64,000 nt of DNA from the NCBI RefSeq assembly GCF_006546775.1, contig NZ_VICE01000084.1, positions 27,419 to 91,418 of the forward strand, in the 5' to 3' direction. Positions 16,288 to 29,875 of this stretch are shown one piece after another (the first letter of the stretch is position 1; the number at the start of each line of letters is the position of its first letter). The notes under the pieces are model-generated. The model worked only from the letters and a program-made list of their open reading frames with translations, did no database searches and had not been told where the DNA came from. Source of the DNA: Marilutibacter aestuarii (GTDB lineage: Bacteria; Pseudomonadota; Gammaproteobacteria; Xanthomonadales; Xanthomonadaceae). The translations under genes and the position numbers were made by a program.

Positions 16288-17070
16288 ATGAAGGGCATGG
16301 ACACCTTCACCCTGCACACGGGCCGAACGCCCCTGCTCGTCAGCCTGCCGCACGACGGCAGCCTGATCCCCGCGGACATCGCGGCGCGCATGCAACCCGC
16401 GGCACGGCAGGCGCCGGACACCGACTGGCACGTCGCGCGGCTGTACGACTTCGCGCGGGACATGGGCGCGTCCGTACTGGTGCCGCGCTACTCGCGCTAT
16501 GTCGTCGACCTGAACCGTCCGCCGGACGATGTATCGTTGTACCCGGGGCAGAACACCACCGGCCTGTGTCCGGCGGTGATGTTCAGTGGCGAGCCGGTCT
16601 ACCTGGACGGCCAGGCACCGGGCGCCGGGGAAATCGCCGAGCGCGTGGAGCGTTACTGGAGGCCCTATCACCAGGCCCTCGCCGGCGAGCTGGAACGCAT
16701 CCGTGCGGTGCACGGGCGCGCGGTTCTGTGGGAAGCGCATTCCATCCGCAGTGAAGTGCCGTTCCTGTTCGAAGGGCGCCTGCCGGACCTGAACCTGGGC
16801 ACGGCGGGCGGCACGAGCTGCTCGCCGGCGCTGGCTGCGCGCCTGCGTACGGTGCTCGACGGCCAGTCGCGCTACAGCCATGTCGTCGACGGACGTTTCA
16901 AGGGCGGGCACATCACCCGTCACTACGGCCGGCCGGGGGCGGGCGTGGACGCGGTGCAACTGGAGATCGCGCAGCTCAACTACATGGACGAGGACGACTG
17001 GACCTACGCGCCCGAACGCGCCGCCGACCTGCAGGCCGTGATCCGCCGCCTGCTCGAATGCACCCTCTGA
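16288..17070 (+). CDS. hutG: N-formylglutamate amidohydrolase family protein
   Basis: About 260 residues of the N-formylglutamate amidohydrolase family, which releases formate and glutamate at the end of one histidine degradation route. Visible: PLLVSLPHDGSLIPADIAAR with the metal His, DTDWHVARLYDFARDMGAS, RYSRYVVDLNRPPDDVSLYP, VLWEAHSIRSEVPFLFEG with another ligand, and GRFKGGHITRHYGRP. No other hut gene is present nearby, so the gene symbol rests on the family only. ATG 16288 and 16297 are both possible. A TACAAT hexamer at 16284-16289 overlaps the first start; if it is the -10 box, the transcript would begin at or near ATG 16297 and be leaderless. Confidence 0.85.
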   Translation: MKGMDTFTLHTGRTPLLVSLPHDGSLIPADIAARMQPAARQAPDTDWHVARLYDFARDMGASVLVPRYSRYVVDLNRPPDDVSLYPGQNTTGLCPAVMFSGEPVYLDGQAPGAGEIAERVERYWRPYHQALAGELERIRAVHGRAVLWEAHSIRSEVPFLFEGRLPDLNLGTAGGTSCSPALAARLRTVLDGQSRYSHVVDGRFKGGHITRHYGRPGAGVDAVQLEIAQLNYMDEDDWTYAPERAADLQAVIRRLLECTL

Positions 17071-17086
17071 CACGCGTCGGGCGGAC

Positions 17087-18112
17087 ATGGTGAACGCCCC
17101 GCCGCCGGGGACCGACGCCCAGGTCGACGGGGGTGCCGACCGCGAGGCCGATGCCGAACTGGCACAGCCGCTCGACGTCGCGCCGGTGCGATCCACCCAC
17201 GGCGTTCCGGCCTCGCCGGTGGCGGCGATGCTGCCCGGCCATCGCACCGGCGGCGTGCTGCTGGCGGTGTTCGGCGCGATCGCGTTTTCCGGCAAGGCGA
17301 TCATCGTCAAGCTGGCCTACCGCTACCAGGTCGACGCGATCACCCTGCTGGCCTTGCGCATGGTCGTGGCGTTGCCGTTCTTCCTGCTCATGGCGGCCTG
17401 GGCCTGGCGCACGCTGCCGCCGCTGGCCCGGGGCGACCGCTGGCGCATCGCGTTGCTCGGGGGGCTGGGCTATTACCTGGCCAGCTTCCTGGATTTCGCG
17501 GGCCTGGCCTACGTCACCGCCACGCTGGAGCGGCTGATCCTCTACCTCAATCCGACCCTGGTCCTGCTGATCGGCGTGCTGTTCCTCGGCCGTTCCGTCA
17601 GCCGCACCCAGCTGGTGGCGCTGGCGCTGAGCTATGCCGGCGTCGTCCTGGCGGTGGCGCACGACCTGGACGTGGGCGGCAGCAACGTGGCCCTGGGCAG
17701 CCTGCTGGTGTTCGGCAGCGCGCTGTCGTATGCGCTGTACCTGATCGGCAGCGGCGAGGTGGTCGAACGGGTCGGCGCGGTGCGCCTGACCGCCTATGCC
17801 AGCACGGTGGCCTGCGTGTTGTGCATCGGGCAGTTCCTGCTGCTGCGACCGCTCGGCGGGCTGGCCTCGCTGGCCCCGCAGGTGTTCGCGCTGTCGCTGC
17901 TCAACGGCACCGTGTGCACCGTACTGCCGGTGCTCGCGGTGATGATGGCGGTCGCCCGCATCGGCTCGGCGCAGGCGGCCCAGATCGGCATGCTGGGGCC
18001 GGTCTCGACGATCGTGCTGAGCGTATTCCTGCTCGGCGAACCGATGGGGCCCTGGCAGGTGGCCGGTACCGGGCTGGTGTTGCTGGGCGTGTTCCTCGTC
18101 GGACGCAGGTGA
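17087..18112 (+). CDS. DMT-superfamily transporter (EamA domains)
   Basis: 341 residues with two EamA repeats, about ten membrane helices, starting near residue 55 (GGVLLAVFGAIAFSGKAIIV) and ending VAGTGLVLLGVFLVGRR. The second repeat begins VALGSLLVFGSALSYALYLI. DMT transporters export metabolites such as amino acids or nucleosides; the substrate is unknown. Residues 1-47 are hydrophilic and unlike the family, so a downstream start at ATG 17228 (MLPGHRTGG) is a real alternative. The gene follows the amidohydrolase by 16 bases, probably in one transcript. It converges with parE. Confidence 0.85.
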   Translation: MVNAPPPGTDAQVDGGADREADAELAQPLDVAPVRSTHGVPASPVAAMLPGHRTGGVLLAVFGAIAFSGKAIIVKLAYRYQVDAITLLALRMVVALPFFLLMAAWAWRTLPPLARGDRWRIALLGGLGYYLASFLDFAGLAYVTATLERLILYLNPTLVLLIGVLFLGRSVSRTQLVALALSYAGVVLAVAHDLDVGGSNVALGSLLVFGSALSYALYLIGSGEVVERVGAVRLTAYASTVACVLCIGQFLLLRPLGGLASLAPQVFALSLLNGTVCTVLPVLAVMMAVARIGSAQAAQIGMLGPVSTIVLSVFLLGEPMGPWQVAGTGLVLLGVFLVGRR

Positions 18113-18178
18113 AGGCAGCGGCATCGAAGGCGCATGGCCCTCAGCCACGCCGCGCAATGCTGTCCGTGGCACGATATC

Positions 18179-18400
18179 GATGCCGTCGCCACGGCCCCGG
18201 ACAGTCAATCGCCGATCAGATTTCCAAGGTGGCGAGATCGCCCTTGGTTTCGAGCCGCGCCAGGCAGCGCTGTCCGACGCCGGCATGTTGATGCCGTCGC
18301 CACGGCCCCGGACAGTCAATCGCCGATCACACCTCGAGCGTCGCCAGGTCGCCCTTGGTCTCCAACCACGCCTTCCGGTCGCCAGCCCGCTTCTTGCCCA
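18179..18400. repeat. Tandem duplication of the parE 3' end, period 111 bp
   Basis: GATGCCGTCGCCACGGCCCC and the following 28 bases occur at 18179 and again at 18290, exactly 111 bases apart. The second copy runs into the true 3' end of parE; the first keeps a degenerate copy of its last codons: read on the minus strand it gives ETKGDLATLEI then TGA, against ETKGDLATLEV then TGA for parE. The tail copy has drifted in its outer part. It is a fossil of a duplication at the gene end. Confidence 0.85.
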
Positions 18401-20234
18401 GCAGCATGTCCATCAGCGAGCGGGTGCCCTCGGCGTCCTCGACGGTCAGCTGGACCAGCCGGCGGGTGTCGGGGTGGATGGTCGACTCGCGCAGCTGCGA
18501 GGGGTTCATCTCGCCCAGGCCCTTGAAGCGGGTCACGCTGATGGCGCCGGCGGCGCCCTTTTTCTTCTCGGCCTTCTCGCGTTCGATCTTCTCCAGCAGG
18601 ATGCGCTTCTCTTCCTCGTCGAGCGCATAGAACACCTGCTTGCCCAGGTCGACGCGGAACAGCGGCGGCATCGCGACGAACACGTGGCCGGCCGCCACCA
18701 GGGTGGGGAAGTGCTTCAGGAACAGTGCGGTGAGCAGGGTCGCGATGTGCAGGCCGTCGGAGTCCGCGTCGGCGAGGATGATGACCTTCCCGTAGCGCAG
18801 GCCGCTGATGTCGTCCTTGCCCGGGTCGCAGCCGATCGCGACCGCCAGGTCGTGCACTTCCTGCGAGGCCAGCACGCTGCCGGAGGCGACCTCCCAGGTG
18901 TTCAGGATCTTGCCGCGCAGGGGCATGATGGCCTGGAAGTCCTTGTCGCGCGCCTGCTTGGCACTGCCCCCGGCGGAGTCGCCCTCCACCAGGAACAGCT
19001 CGGTGCGCGAGAGGTCCTGGCTGGTGCAGTCGGCGAGCTTGCCGGGCAGGGCGGGGCCCTGGGTGACCTTCTTGCGGGTCACCTGCTTCTCGGTCTTCAG
19101 GCGCGCCGACGCGCGCTCGATGGCCAGCTGGGCGATGCGCTCGCCGAGTTCGACGTGCTGGTTGAGCCACAGGCTGAAGGCATCGTGCGCGGCGCCCTCG
19201 ACGAAGCCCGCCGCCTGCCGCGAGGACAGGCGCTCCTTGGTCTGGCCACTGAACTGCGGGTCGGTCATCTTCACCGACAGCACGAAGGCCACCCGGTCCC
19301 AGACGTCCTCGGGCGCCAGCTTGACCCCGCGCGGCAACAGGTTGCGGAAGTCGCAGAACTCGCGCAGCGCGTCGGTGAAGCCGGTCCGCAGGCCATTGAC
19401 GTGGGTGCCGTGCTGCGCGGTCGGGATGAGGTTGACGTAGCTCTCCTGGACCAGCTCGCCGTCGACCACCCAGGCCACGGCCCAGTCCACGGTCTCGGTG
19501 TCCTTGCTCAGGTTGCCCACGAACAGCTCAGGCGGCAGCAGTTCGCGTTCGACGAGCTCGCCGCGCAGATAGTCGCGCAGGCCATCCTCGTAGTGCCACT
19601 CGAGCGTTTCGCCGCTGGCGAGGTCGTTGAGCCTGACCGTCAGGCCGGGGCAGAGCACGGCCTTGGCGCGCAGCAGGTGCTTGAGCGCGCGCACGTTGAA
19701 TTTCGGCGTGTCGAAGTACTTGGGGTCCGGCCAGAACTGCACCCGGGTGCCGGTGTTCTTCTTGCCGACGCTGCCGACCTCCCTGAGCGGGCTATGGCGG
19801 TCGCCGTTCTTGAAGGCGATGTGGTGTTCGCTGCCGTCGCGCTTGATGTACACGTCGACATGGGTCGAGAGCGCGTTGACCACGCTGACGCCGACGCCAT
19901 GCAGGCCGCCGGAGAAGGTGTAGTTCTTGTTGCTGAACTTGCCGCCTGCATGCAGCCGGGTGAGGATCAGTTCCACGCCCGGGATGCCTTCCTCGGGGTG
20001 GATGTCGACCGGCATGCCGCGGCCATCGTCGGCGACCTCGCAGCTGCCGTCGGGGTGCAGGGTGACCTCGATCGACTTCGCGTGCCCGGCCAGCGCCTCG
20101 TCCACCGCGTTGTCGATCACTTCCTGGGCCAGGTGGTTGGGCCGGGTGGTGTCGGTGTACATGCCCGGGCGCCGCTTCACGGGGTCCAGGCCGGACAGGA
20201 CTTCGATATCGGCGGCGTTGTAGCGGGAATTCAT
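18327..20234 (-). CDS. parE: DNA topoisomerase IV subunit B
   Basis: 635-residue type IIA topoisomerase ATPase subunit. It starts MNSRYNAADIEVLSGLDPVK. GHKL ATPase elements are in place: EVIDNAVDEALAG, DDGRGMPVDIHPEEG and GGLHGVGVSVVNALS. The Toprim domain has LFLVEGDSAGGSAKQARD with the metal Glu and LADADSDGLHI with the aspartates. Length and order match ParE (shorter than GyrB, lacking its extra insert). With ParC it decatenates daughter chromosomes. It is alone on the minus strand; the divergent gene is pyrG. The 3' end is duplicated downstream (see repeat). Confidence 0.95.
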   Translation of the reverse strand: MNSRYNAADIEVLSGLDPVKRRPGMYTDTTRPNHLAQEVIDNAVDEALAGHAKSIEVTLHPDGSCEVADDGRGMPVDIHPEEGIPGVELILTRLHAGGKFSNKNYTFSGGLHGVGVSVVNALSTHVDVYIKRDGSEHHIAFKNGDRHSPLREVGSVGKKNTGTRVQFWPDPKYFDTPKFNVRALKHLLRAKAVLCPGLTVRLNDLASGETLEWHYEDGLRDYLRGELVERELLPPELFVGNLSKDTETVDWAVAWVVDGELVQESYVNLIPTAQHGTHVNGLRTGFTDALREFCDFRNLLPRGVKLAPEDVWDRVAFVLSVKMTDPQFSGQTKERLSSRQAAGFVEGAAHDAFSLWLNQHVELGERIAQLAIERASARLKTEKQVTRKKVTQGPALPGKLADCTSQDLSRTELFLVEGDSAGGSAKQARDKDFQAIMPLRGKILNTWEVASGSVLASQEVHDLAVAIGCDPGKDDISGLRYGKVIILADADSDGLHIATLLTALFLKHFPTLVAAGHVFVAMPPLFRVDLGKQVFYALDEEEKRILLEKIEREKAEKKKGAAGAISVTRFKGLGEMNPSQLRESTIHPDTRRLVQLTVEDAEGTRSLMDMLLGKKRAGDRKAWLETKGDLATLEV

Positions 20235-24501
<4,267 letters not shown>

Positions 24502-24504
24502 GCC

Positions 24505-24864
24505 ATGGTGCGGACGACGGGCAAGCGCTGGATGCCGGTGCTGCTGCTGTTCCTGGCAGGCCTGCTCGTCGTCCTGCAGTCGATGCTCTGGACCGGTGAG
24601 GGCGGTCGCGAGGCGGTGTCCGGGCTGCAGCAGCAGGTCGAGCGGCAGACCCACGACAACGCCTCGCGCGAGCAGCGCAACGCCGCGTTGTCGGCGGAGG
24701 TCGCCGACCTCAAGAACCTCGCGTCGGGCGGTGAGGCCGTCGAGGAGCGCGCGCGCAGCGAGCTGGGCATGATCAAGCCCGGCGAGGTGTTCTACCGCGT
24801 GGTCGAACCCGATGGGACGGAGGCGCCGGACGCAGCCGCGCCCGTGGACACCCCCGCGCCATGA
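24505..24864 (+). CDS. ftsB: Cell division protein FtsB
   Basis: 119-residue bitopic membrane protein. One helix (MPVLLLFLAGLLVVLQSML) is followed by a leucine-zipper-like coiled coil (about 35-72, with LQQQVERQTHDNASREQRNA) and the conserved ERARSELGMIKPGEVFYRVV. FtsB joins FtsL and FtsQ in the divisome. The C-terminus has an acidic, Ala/Pro-rich tail ([12 protein letters not shown]). Its place between eno and ispD is the conserved one. The stop overlaps the ispD start (ATGA). Confidence 0.93.
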   Translation: MVRTTGKRWMPVLLLFLAGLLVVLQSMLWTGEGGREAVSGLQQQVERQTHDNASREQRNAALSAEVADLKNLASGGEAVEERARSELGMIKPGEVFYRVVEPDGTEAPDAAAPVDTPAP

Positions 24865-25580
24865 ACGACGCGGTCTGGGCCATCGTGCCCGCGGCCGGAC
24901 GCGGCAGCCGCTTTGGCGGCGATCGTCCCAAGCAATACCTTGAAGTGGCGGGTCGGACGCTGCTCGAGCATGCGCTCGATGCCCTGCTGGCGCACCCCCG
25001 GGTGGCGGGGGCGGTCGTCGCCCTGTCCGCCGACGATGCGCACTGGCAGGGCGGCGGTGGCCGCCAGGGCAAGCCGGTGCTCACCTGCGTCGGGGGCGAA
25101 GAACGCGCGGATTCGGTGCTGGCCGCGCTCGACGCGCTCCCCGATGGCGTCGACGACGCGAGCCTGGTGCTGGTGCACGACGCCGCGCGCCCGAATCTGT
25201 GCCTGGACGATCTCGATCGCCTGATCGCCGCCGCGGACGCGCATGCCGACGGCGCCATCCTCGCCGCGCCGGTGCGCGACACCCTCAAGCGCGCGGCGGC
25301 CGACGGCAGCATCGCTGGCACCGAACCCCGCGAATCGCTGTGGCGGGCGTTGACGCCGCAGGCATTCCGCCGCGGCGGGCTTGCGGCGGCCCTGCGCGCT
25401 GCGCGCGCGGACGGGGTGGCGGTGACCGACGAGGCCATGGCGATCGAACGCATGGGCGGCCGGCCGCGGCTGGTCGAGGGCCGCGAGGACAACCTGAAAG
25501 TGACCACGCCGGCGGACCATGCGCTGGTCGAATTCCTGCTGGCGCGCCGCACCCGCGGCACACGGGAAGGGTCGGCCTAG
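24861..25580 (+). CDS. ispD: 2-C-methyl-D-erythritol 4-phosphate cytidylyltransferase
   Basis: 239-residue enzyme of the MEP isoprenoid route, making CDP-methylerythritol. CTP-binding loop [19 protein letters not shown], then [29 protein letters not shown], and [20 protein letters not shown] with [11 protein letters not shown] at the end. Complete. It overlaps ftsB by four bases. It is separated from ispF by 59 bases that hold a G-rich heptamer repeat, so the pair is not fused as in some bacteria. Confidence 0.95.
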   Translation: MNDAVWAIVPAAGRGSRFGGDRPKQYLEVAGRTLLEHALDALLAHPRVAGAVVALSADDAHWQGGGGRQGKPVLTCVGGEERADSVLAALDALPDGVDDASLVLVHDAARPNLCLDDLDRLIAAADAHADGAILAAPVRDTLKRAAADGSIAGTEPRESLWRALTPQAFRRGGLAAALRAARADGVAVTDEAMAIERMGGRPRLVEGREDNLKVTTPADHALVEFLLARRTRGTREGSA

Positions 25581-25594
25581 CCGGACTCCCGCAT

Positions 25595-25619
25595 CCCCAT
25601 TCCCCATTCCCCATTCCCC
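25595..25619. repeat. Quadruplex-type heptamer repeat in the ispD-ispF gap
   Basis: Four CCCC runs spaced by ATT: GGGGAAT x3 plus GGGG on the minus strand, a perfect four-tract quadruplex motif with 3-base loops. It sits 20 bases before the ispF start, inside the operon. It matches the unit at 4364-4387. Confidence 0.85.
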
Positions 25620-25639
25620 AACCGCGAGAGAACCCACAC

Positions 25640-26113
25640 ATGCGCATCGGCCAGGGATTCGACGTCCATGCCTTCGGCGAGGGTGATCACGTGATGCTCG
25701 GCGGCGTCCGCGTGCCGCACGATCGTGGCGTGCTTGCCCACTCCGACGGCGACGTGGTCCTGCATGCCCTGTGCGACGCGATGCTCGGCGCGCTGGCGCT
25801 GGGCGACATCGGCCAGCATTTCCCGCCGTCGGACGCGCGCTGGAAGGATGCCGACAGCCTGGATTTCCTGCGCCACTGCGATGCCTTGCTGCGCGAACTT
25901 GGCTGGATGGTCGGCAATGCCGACATCACCGTCGTCTGCGAGCGGCCCAAGGTGGGCCCGCATGCCGCCGCGATGCGCGAAGCGATCGCCGGCGTGCTCG
26001 GTGTGATGATGGACGACGTCAGCATCAAGGCCACGACCACCGAAACCCTGGGCTTCACCGGCCGGCGCGAGGGCATCGCCGCGCAGGCCATCGTCCTGCT
26101 GCGGACGCTCTGA
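25640..26113 (+). CDS. ispF: 2-C-methyl-D-erythritol 2,4-cyclodiphosphate synthase
   Basis: 157 residues, full length. Start [20 protein letters not shown]; zinc ligands in GFDVHAF and [18 protein letters not shown]; substrate loop [18 protein letters not shown]-terminal [18 protein letters not shown]. It forms the cyclic diphosphate in the MEP route, as a trimer. The frame is open upstream to 25199 but ATG 25640 matches the family N-terminus; GCGAGAGAAC is a modest ribosome site. truD starts 7 bases later. Confidence 0.96.
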   Translation: MRIGQGFDVHAFGEGDHVMLGGVRVPHDRGVLAHSDGDVVLHALCDAMLGALALGDIGQHFPPSDARWKDADSLDFLRHCDALLRELGWMVGNADITVVCERPKVGPHAAAMREAIAGVLGVMMDDVSIKATTTETLGFTGRREGIAAQAIVLLRTL

Positions 26114-26120
26114 GGCGGTG

Positions 26121-27200
26121 ATGGACGACGCCTCCGCCCCGCGTACGGCCGAGCTGCCCCGTGCCCACGGCCGCGCCGTGCTGGCGGCCGACCTGCGCAG
26201 CGCGCCGGAAGACTTCTTCGTCGAGGAACTGCCCGGTTTCGAGCCCAGTGGATCGGGCGAGCACCTGTTGCTGACGCTCGAGAAGCGCGGCATGAACACC
26301 GCCTTCGTTGCGCGCCGCCTGGCCGACTGGGCGGGCGTCGACGAACGCGGCATCGGCTATGCCGGCCTGAAGGACCGGCATGCGGTGACGCGGCAGCGCT
26401 TCAGCATCCATCTGCCCGGACGCGGGGATCCGCCGCTCGAGTCGCTGGCGATCGATGGGGACGAGGGCGAGTTGCTGAAGGTGCTCGAGTCCACCCGGCA
26501 TGCCCGCAAGCTGCCCCGCGGCGCGCTCGCCGGCAACCGCTTCGTCTTGCGCCTGCGTGGCGTCCGTGGCGATCGCGAAGCGGTGGAGTCGCGTCTGCGC
26601 GACATCGCCGACCGGGGGGTGCCCAACTATTTCGGCGAGCAGCGTTTCGGTCGCGGCGGTGGCAACCTGCACGCCGCGCTGGCGATGTTCGGTGGGAAGC
26701 GGGTGGGGCGCGAACAGCGAAGCCACCTGTTGTCGGCCGCGCGCTCGCACCTGTTCAACCGTGTGCTGGCCGCGCGCGTCATCGACGGCAGCTGGGACCG
26801 GGGCGTGGAGGGCGAGGCCTGGATGCTCGACGGCAGCCGCAGCGTCTTCGGGCCCGAGCCCTGGAGCGATGCCCTGGCCGAACGCCTGGCCCGCTTCGAC
26901 ATCCATCCCAGCGGTCCGCTCTGGGGCCAGGGCGAGCCGCGCAGTGCCGGCGAAGCCCGCCGGATCGAGTTCGACGCACTCGCCGCGCCGCCGGGCGAGG
27001 CCCTGAAGGCGGGGCTCGAGGGCGCCGGCCTCAAACAGGAGCGTCGGGCGCTGCGGCTCCGGCCCGCCGCCCTGCAATGGCAGTGGCCGGATGACGACGC
27101 GCTGGAGCTGCGCTTCGAGTTGCCGCCCGGCGCCTATGCCACGGTCGTGCTGGCCGAACTGGGTGAGATCCGCGACGTCGCCGCCCACTCCCGCGACTGA
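26121..27200 (+). CDS. truD: tRNA pseudouridine(13) synthase
   Basis: 359-residue TruD. It shows [21 protein letters not shown], the catalytic Asp in [18 protein letters not shown], the TruD-specific [19 protein letters not shown] and [18 protein letters not shown]. The insertion domain is complete and the end is [16 protein letters not shown]. It makes pseudouridine 13 in tRNA-Glu. ATG 26121 with GAGG five bases upstream is preferred over the GTG at 26118. Conserved position after ispF. Confidence 0.94.
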   Translation: MDDASAPRTAELPRAHGRAVLAADLRSAPEDFFVEELPGFEPSGSGEHLLLTLEKRGMNTAFVARRLADWAGVDERGIGYAGLKDRHAVTRQRFSIHLPGRGDPPLESLAIDGDEGELLKVLESTRHARKLPRGALAGNRFVLRLRGVRGDREAVESRLRDIADRGVPNYFGEQRFGRGGGNLHAALAMFGGKRVGREQRSHLLSAARSHLFNRVLAARVIDGSWDRGVEGEAWMLDGSRSVFGPEPWSDALAERLARFDIHPSGPLWGQGEPRSAGEARRIEFDALAAPPGEALKAGLEGAGLKQERRALRLRPAALQWQWPDDDALELRFELPPGAYATVVLAELGEIRDVAAHSRD

Positions 27201-27326
27201 CCGTCCGTCGGAGCCGTGGAAACCGGCACTGGAAGTCCCCCCGGCAGGGGTATATGCATGAATGGCAGGCCCGGCACGGGGTCGGGCCCGGGGCGCGCGA
27301 GCGCCCCATCCACCGGAGGTATCGTC

Positions 27327-27563
27327 ATGAACGTCAAGCTCCGTCTCGCCTTGCTTTCATTGCCCCTGCTGGGCCTCTCGGCCTGCGCGAGCGCACCCGC
27401 ACAGAGGACCGCGCCGGCGCCCGAGCGCTCGTCCAGCAACGCCATGGCCATCGACGAGGAGTACGTCGCCTACGTCGAACGCGTCGCGCGTCGCCGTGGC
27501 ATCAGCGTGACCTGGGTCCACCAGCCCCGGCCGCAGTTGCCCAGGACCTCCACGGACGAGTGA
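27327..27563 (+). CDS. Small lipoprotein of unknown function
   Basis: 78 residues. Signal peptide with lipobox LLGLSAC (Cys20), then a low-complexity Ala/Pro/Ser segment and a C-terminal block AMAIDEEYVAYVERVARRRG ending VTWVHQPRPQLPRTS. An excellent ribosome site (CACCGGAGGTATCGTC) supports the start. The C-terminal half has the feel of a folded helix plus strand; small lipoproteins like this are common in Xanthomonads. It lies between truD and the Smr gene, about 125 bases after truD. The function is unknown. Confidence 0.75.
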   Translation: MNVKLRLALLSLPLLGLSACASAPAQRTAPAPERSSSNAMAIDEEYVAYVERVARRRGISVTWVHQPRPQLPRTSTDE

Positions 27564-27593
27564 GGCCAGCCACCGTGCATCGCCTGGCGCTCT

Positions 27594-28157
27594 TCAGCGA
27601 CGACCAGGCGGCGCCAGCAGGACCAGCACCGCACCCGTGCCGCCCTGGGCGGCCGGTGCGGAATGAAACCCCAATACGTCGCTCCGGTGCCGCAGCAGCC
27701 GGTCGACCAGGTTCTTCAGCACGGGCGCGCCGTCGCCGTGCAGGCCCTTGCCGTGGATCACCCGTACGCAGCCCAGGCCATGGCGGTGGGCGTCGGTGAC
27801 GAAGGCACGCAACAGGGCTTCGGCGCTGCGCGCGTCCGTCCCATGCAAGTCGAGTTCTTCCTGCGGCGAGATCTCGCCGCGCCGCAGGCGCTGCCATGCG
27901 CGAGGGGGCAGGGCGTCGCGGCGGTAGGACAACGGATCGCCCGCCGCGAGGGTGGGCAGGTCCTGGCCACGCCGGAATGCTTCGCGGGCATCGATCTCGT
28001 CCAGCTCGGCCATGCGTGCCCGTGGCCGCGGACGCGGGCGCGAGGGCACCGGCGCGGGCGCCTTGATCTCGCGGACCGGCCCGATCGCGTCGCGGAACAG
28101 CGCGGCGTCGTCGTCGGTGTCAGGCGTGGAGCCCGGGGGCGGAGGGGCGCGTTTCAT
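27594..28157 (-). CDS. Smr/MutS2-domain protein
   Basis: 187 residues. The C-terminal Smr domain (about 98-185) has [20 protein letters not shown] with the LDLHG motif and [20 protein letters not shown] with the HGKG loop; these are the nucleic-acid nicking or ribosome-rescue signature of Smr/SmrB proteins. The N-terminal part contains a proline/arginine-rich linker ([20 protein letters not shown]). SmrB-like proteins cleave mRNA at collided ribosomes in E. coli; whether this is the orthologue is inference. It is divergent from surE and convergent with the small lipoprotein gene, with 30 bases between the stops. Confidence 0.88.
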   Translation of the reverse strand: MKRAPPPPGSTPDTDDDAALFRDAIGPVREIKAPAPVPSRPRPRPRARMAELDEIDAREAFRRGQDLPTLAAGDPLSYRRDALPPRAWQRLRRGEISPQEELDLHGTDARSAEALLRAFVTDAHRHGLGCVRVIHGKGLHGDGAPVLKNLVDRLLRHRSDVLGFHSAPAAQGGTGAVLVLLAPPGRR

Positions 28158-28336
28158 GGCGCCAGCGTAGCGCGGCGCCCGCCGGGATCAAGTCGTGCAT
28201 GGCGTCCGATACGGCGGCCGGAAGCGGGGACGCATCGGCTATCATGGTGGCCCGAGGATCGGGTCCGTCCTTCGATCGGCCCGCCTGCCCCGTCCATGTC
28301 CATGCCCGCCGTACCCGGCGGCATCCAAGGGAGTCC

Positions 28337-29122
28337 ATGCGAGTTCTGGTCTCAAACGACGATGGTGTCGACGCCCCCGGCATCCGCTGCCTTGCCGAAG
28401 GCCTCAGGGCCGCCGGCCACGAAGTCCTGGTGGTCGCCCCCGACCGCGACCGCTCCGGCGCCAGCAACTCGCTGACCCTCGATGCCCCCATCCGCGTGGT
28501 CCAGCTGGACGCGCAGACCTGGCGCGTGCACGGCACCCCCACCGACTGCGTGCACGTGGCGATCACCGGCATGCTCGAGGTCGAGCCCGACATCGTCGTG
28601 TCGGGGATCAACAACACCGCCAACATGGGCGACGACGTCATCTACTCCGGTACCGTGGCCGCGGCGATGGAGGGGCGTTTCCTCGGCCTGCCGGCAGTGG
28701 CCGTGTCGCTCAACACCGCCGACCACAAAGGCCGGCATTTCGAGACCGCCGCGCGCGCGGCGGCGGAGATCATCGCCCGCCTGGGCGTCGACCCGCTGCC
28801 GGCCGACACCATCCTCAACGTGAACGTGCCCGACGTGCCCTGGAGCGAGATCGCCGGGTTCGAGGTGACCCGCCTGGGCAACCGGCACCGTGCCGAGGCC
28901 TGCCTGCCGCAGCGCGATCCGCGCGGCCGCCAGTGGTGGTGGATCGGCGCGGCCGGCCCCGAGCAGGATGCCGGCCCCGGCACCGACTTCCACGCCCTGC
29001 GCACGGGCCACATCGCGATCACCCCGATCCAGGTCGACCTGACGCGCTACCAGGCGCTGGAGCAGGTCGCCAGCTGGGTCGGTGGCCTGGCAGACACCCT
29101 GGACGGGAAGGTCGGGGCATGA
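28337..29122 (+). CDS. surE: 5'/3'-nucleotidase SurE
   Basis: 261-residue survival protein with nucleotidase activity. [20 protein letters not shown] gives the two metal aspartates; [18 protein letters not shown] and [20 protein letters not shown] complete the active site; C-terminal [14 protein letters not shown]. It hydrolyses nucleoside monophosphates and short polyphosphates. ATG 28337 with AAGGGAG upstream; the frame is open to 28199 but without family similarity. The stop overlaps the pcm start by ATGA. Confidence 0.95.
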   Translation: MRVLVSNDDGVDAPGIRCLAEGLRAAGHEVLVVAPDRDRSGASNSLTLDAPIRVVQLDAQTWRVHGTPTDCVHVAITGMLEVEPDIVVSGINNTANMGDDVIYSGTVAAAMEGRFLGLPAVAVSLNTADHKGRHFETAARAAAEIIARLGVDPLPADTILNVNVPDVPWSEIAGFEVTRLGNRHRAEACLPQRDPRGRQWWWIGAAGPEQDAGPGTDFHALRTGHIAITPIQVDLTRYQALEQVASWVGGLADTLDGKVGA

Positions 29123-29796
29123 GCGTGCGCCTGCGCCTGCAGCCCGAAGCCATCGGCACCGGGATGACCTCCCAGCGCGTGCGCGATCGCCTGGTCCAGC
29201 GCCTGCGCGACGAAGGCATCGCCGACGAGCGCGTACTCAATGCCATCCGCACCGTGCCGCGCCACCTGTTCGTCGACGAGGCGCTGGCGACCCGCGCCTA
29301 CGAGGACACCGCGCTGCCGATCGGCCATGGCCAGACGATCTCCCAGCCCTGGGTGGTCGCGCGGATGACGGAGGCCCTGCTTTCGGCCAATCCCCGCAAG
29401 GTCCTGGAGATCGGCACCGGCTCGGGCTACCAGGCCGCCATCCTGGCCGCGCTCGGACTCGAAGTGCATACGGTCGAGCGCATCGGGGAGCTGTTGCGCG
29501 TCGCGCGCAAGCGTTTCCGTTCGCTCGGCCTCAACATCCGCAGCAAGCACGATGACGGACGCATCGGCTGGCCCGAGAACGGCCCCTTCGACGCCATCAT
29601 CGTGACCGCCGCCGCACCGGCCCTGGTCGACGCGCTGGGCGACCAGCTGGCGACCGGTGGCGTGCTGATCGCCCCTGTCGGCGGGGCCTCGTCGCAGTCG
29701 CTGGTGCTGCTCCACAAGCAGGCCGACGGCAGCCTCCGCCAGCAGGATCTCGGTGCGGTCGTGTTCGTGCCGCTGCTGTCGGGGATGATCGATTGA
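29119..29796 (+). CDS. pcm: Protein-L-isoaspartate O-methyltransferase
   Basis: 225 residues. Motif [20 protein letters not shown], preceded by the PCMT signature [20 protein letters not shown] and followed by [20 protein letters not shown]. It repairs isoaspartyl residues in aged proteins with SAM. The N-terminus is slightly longer than in E. coli ([20 protein letters not shown]). The gene is in the conserved surE-pcm-nlpD order and overlaps surE. Confidence 0.95.
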   Translation: MSVRLRLQPEAIGTGMTSQRVRDRLVQRLRDEGIADERVLNAIRTVPRHLFVDEALATRAYEDTALPIGHGQTISQPWVVARMTEALLSANPRKVLEIGTGSGYQAAILAALGLEVHTVERIGELLRVARKRFRSLGLNIRSKHDDGRIGWPENGPFDAIIVTAAAPALVDALGDQLATGGVLIAPVGGASSQSLVLLHKQADGSLRQQDLGAVVFVPLLSGMID

Positions 29797-29875
29797 ACCG
29801 CGTGCCGCGACCCGCGCCGCGCCACGCCTCCCTCCCCATGTTCCCGTCGCGCCCCGCGCGCGCGAGGCTGACCCG

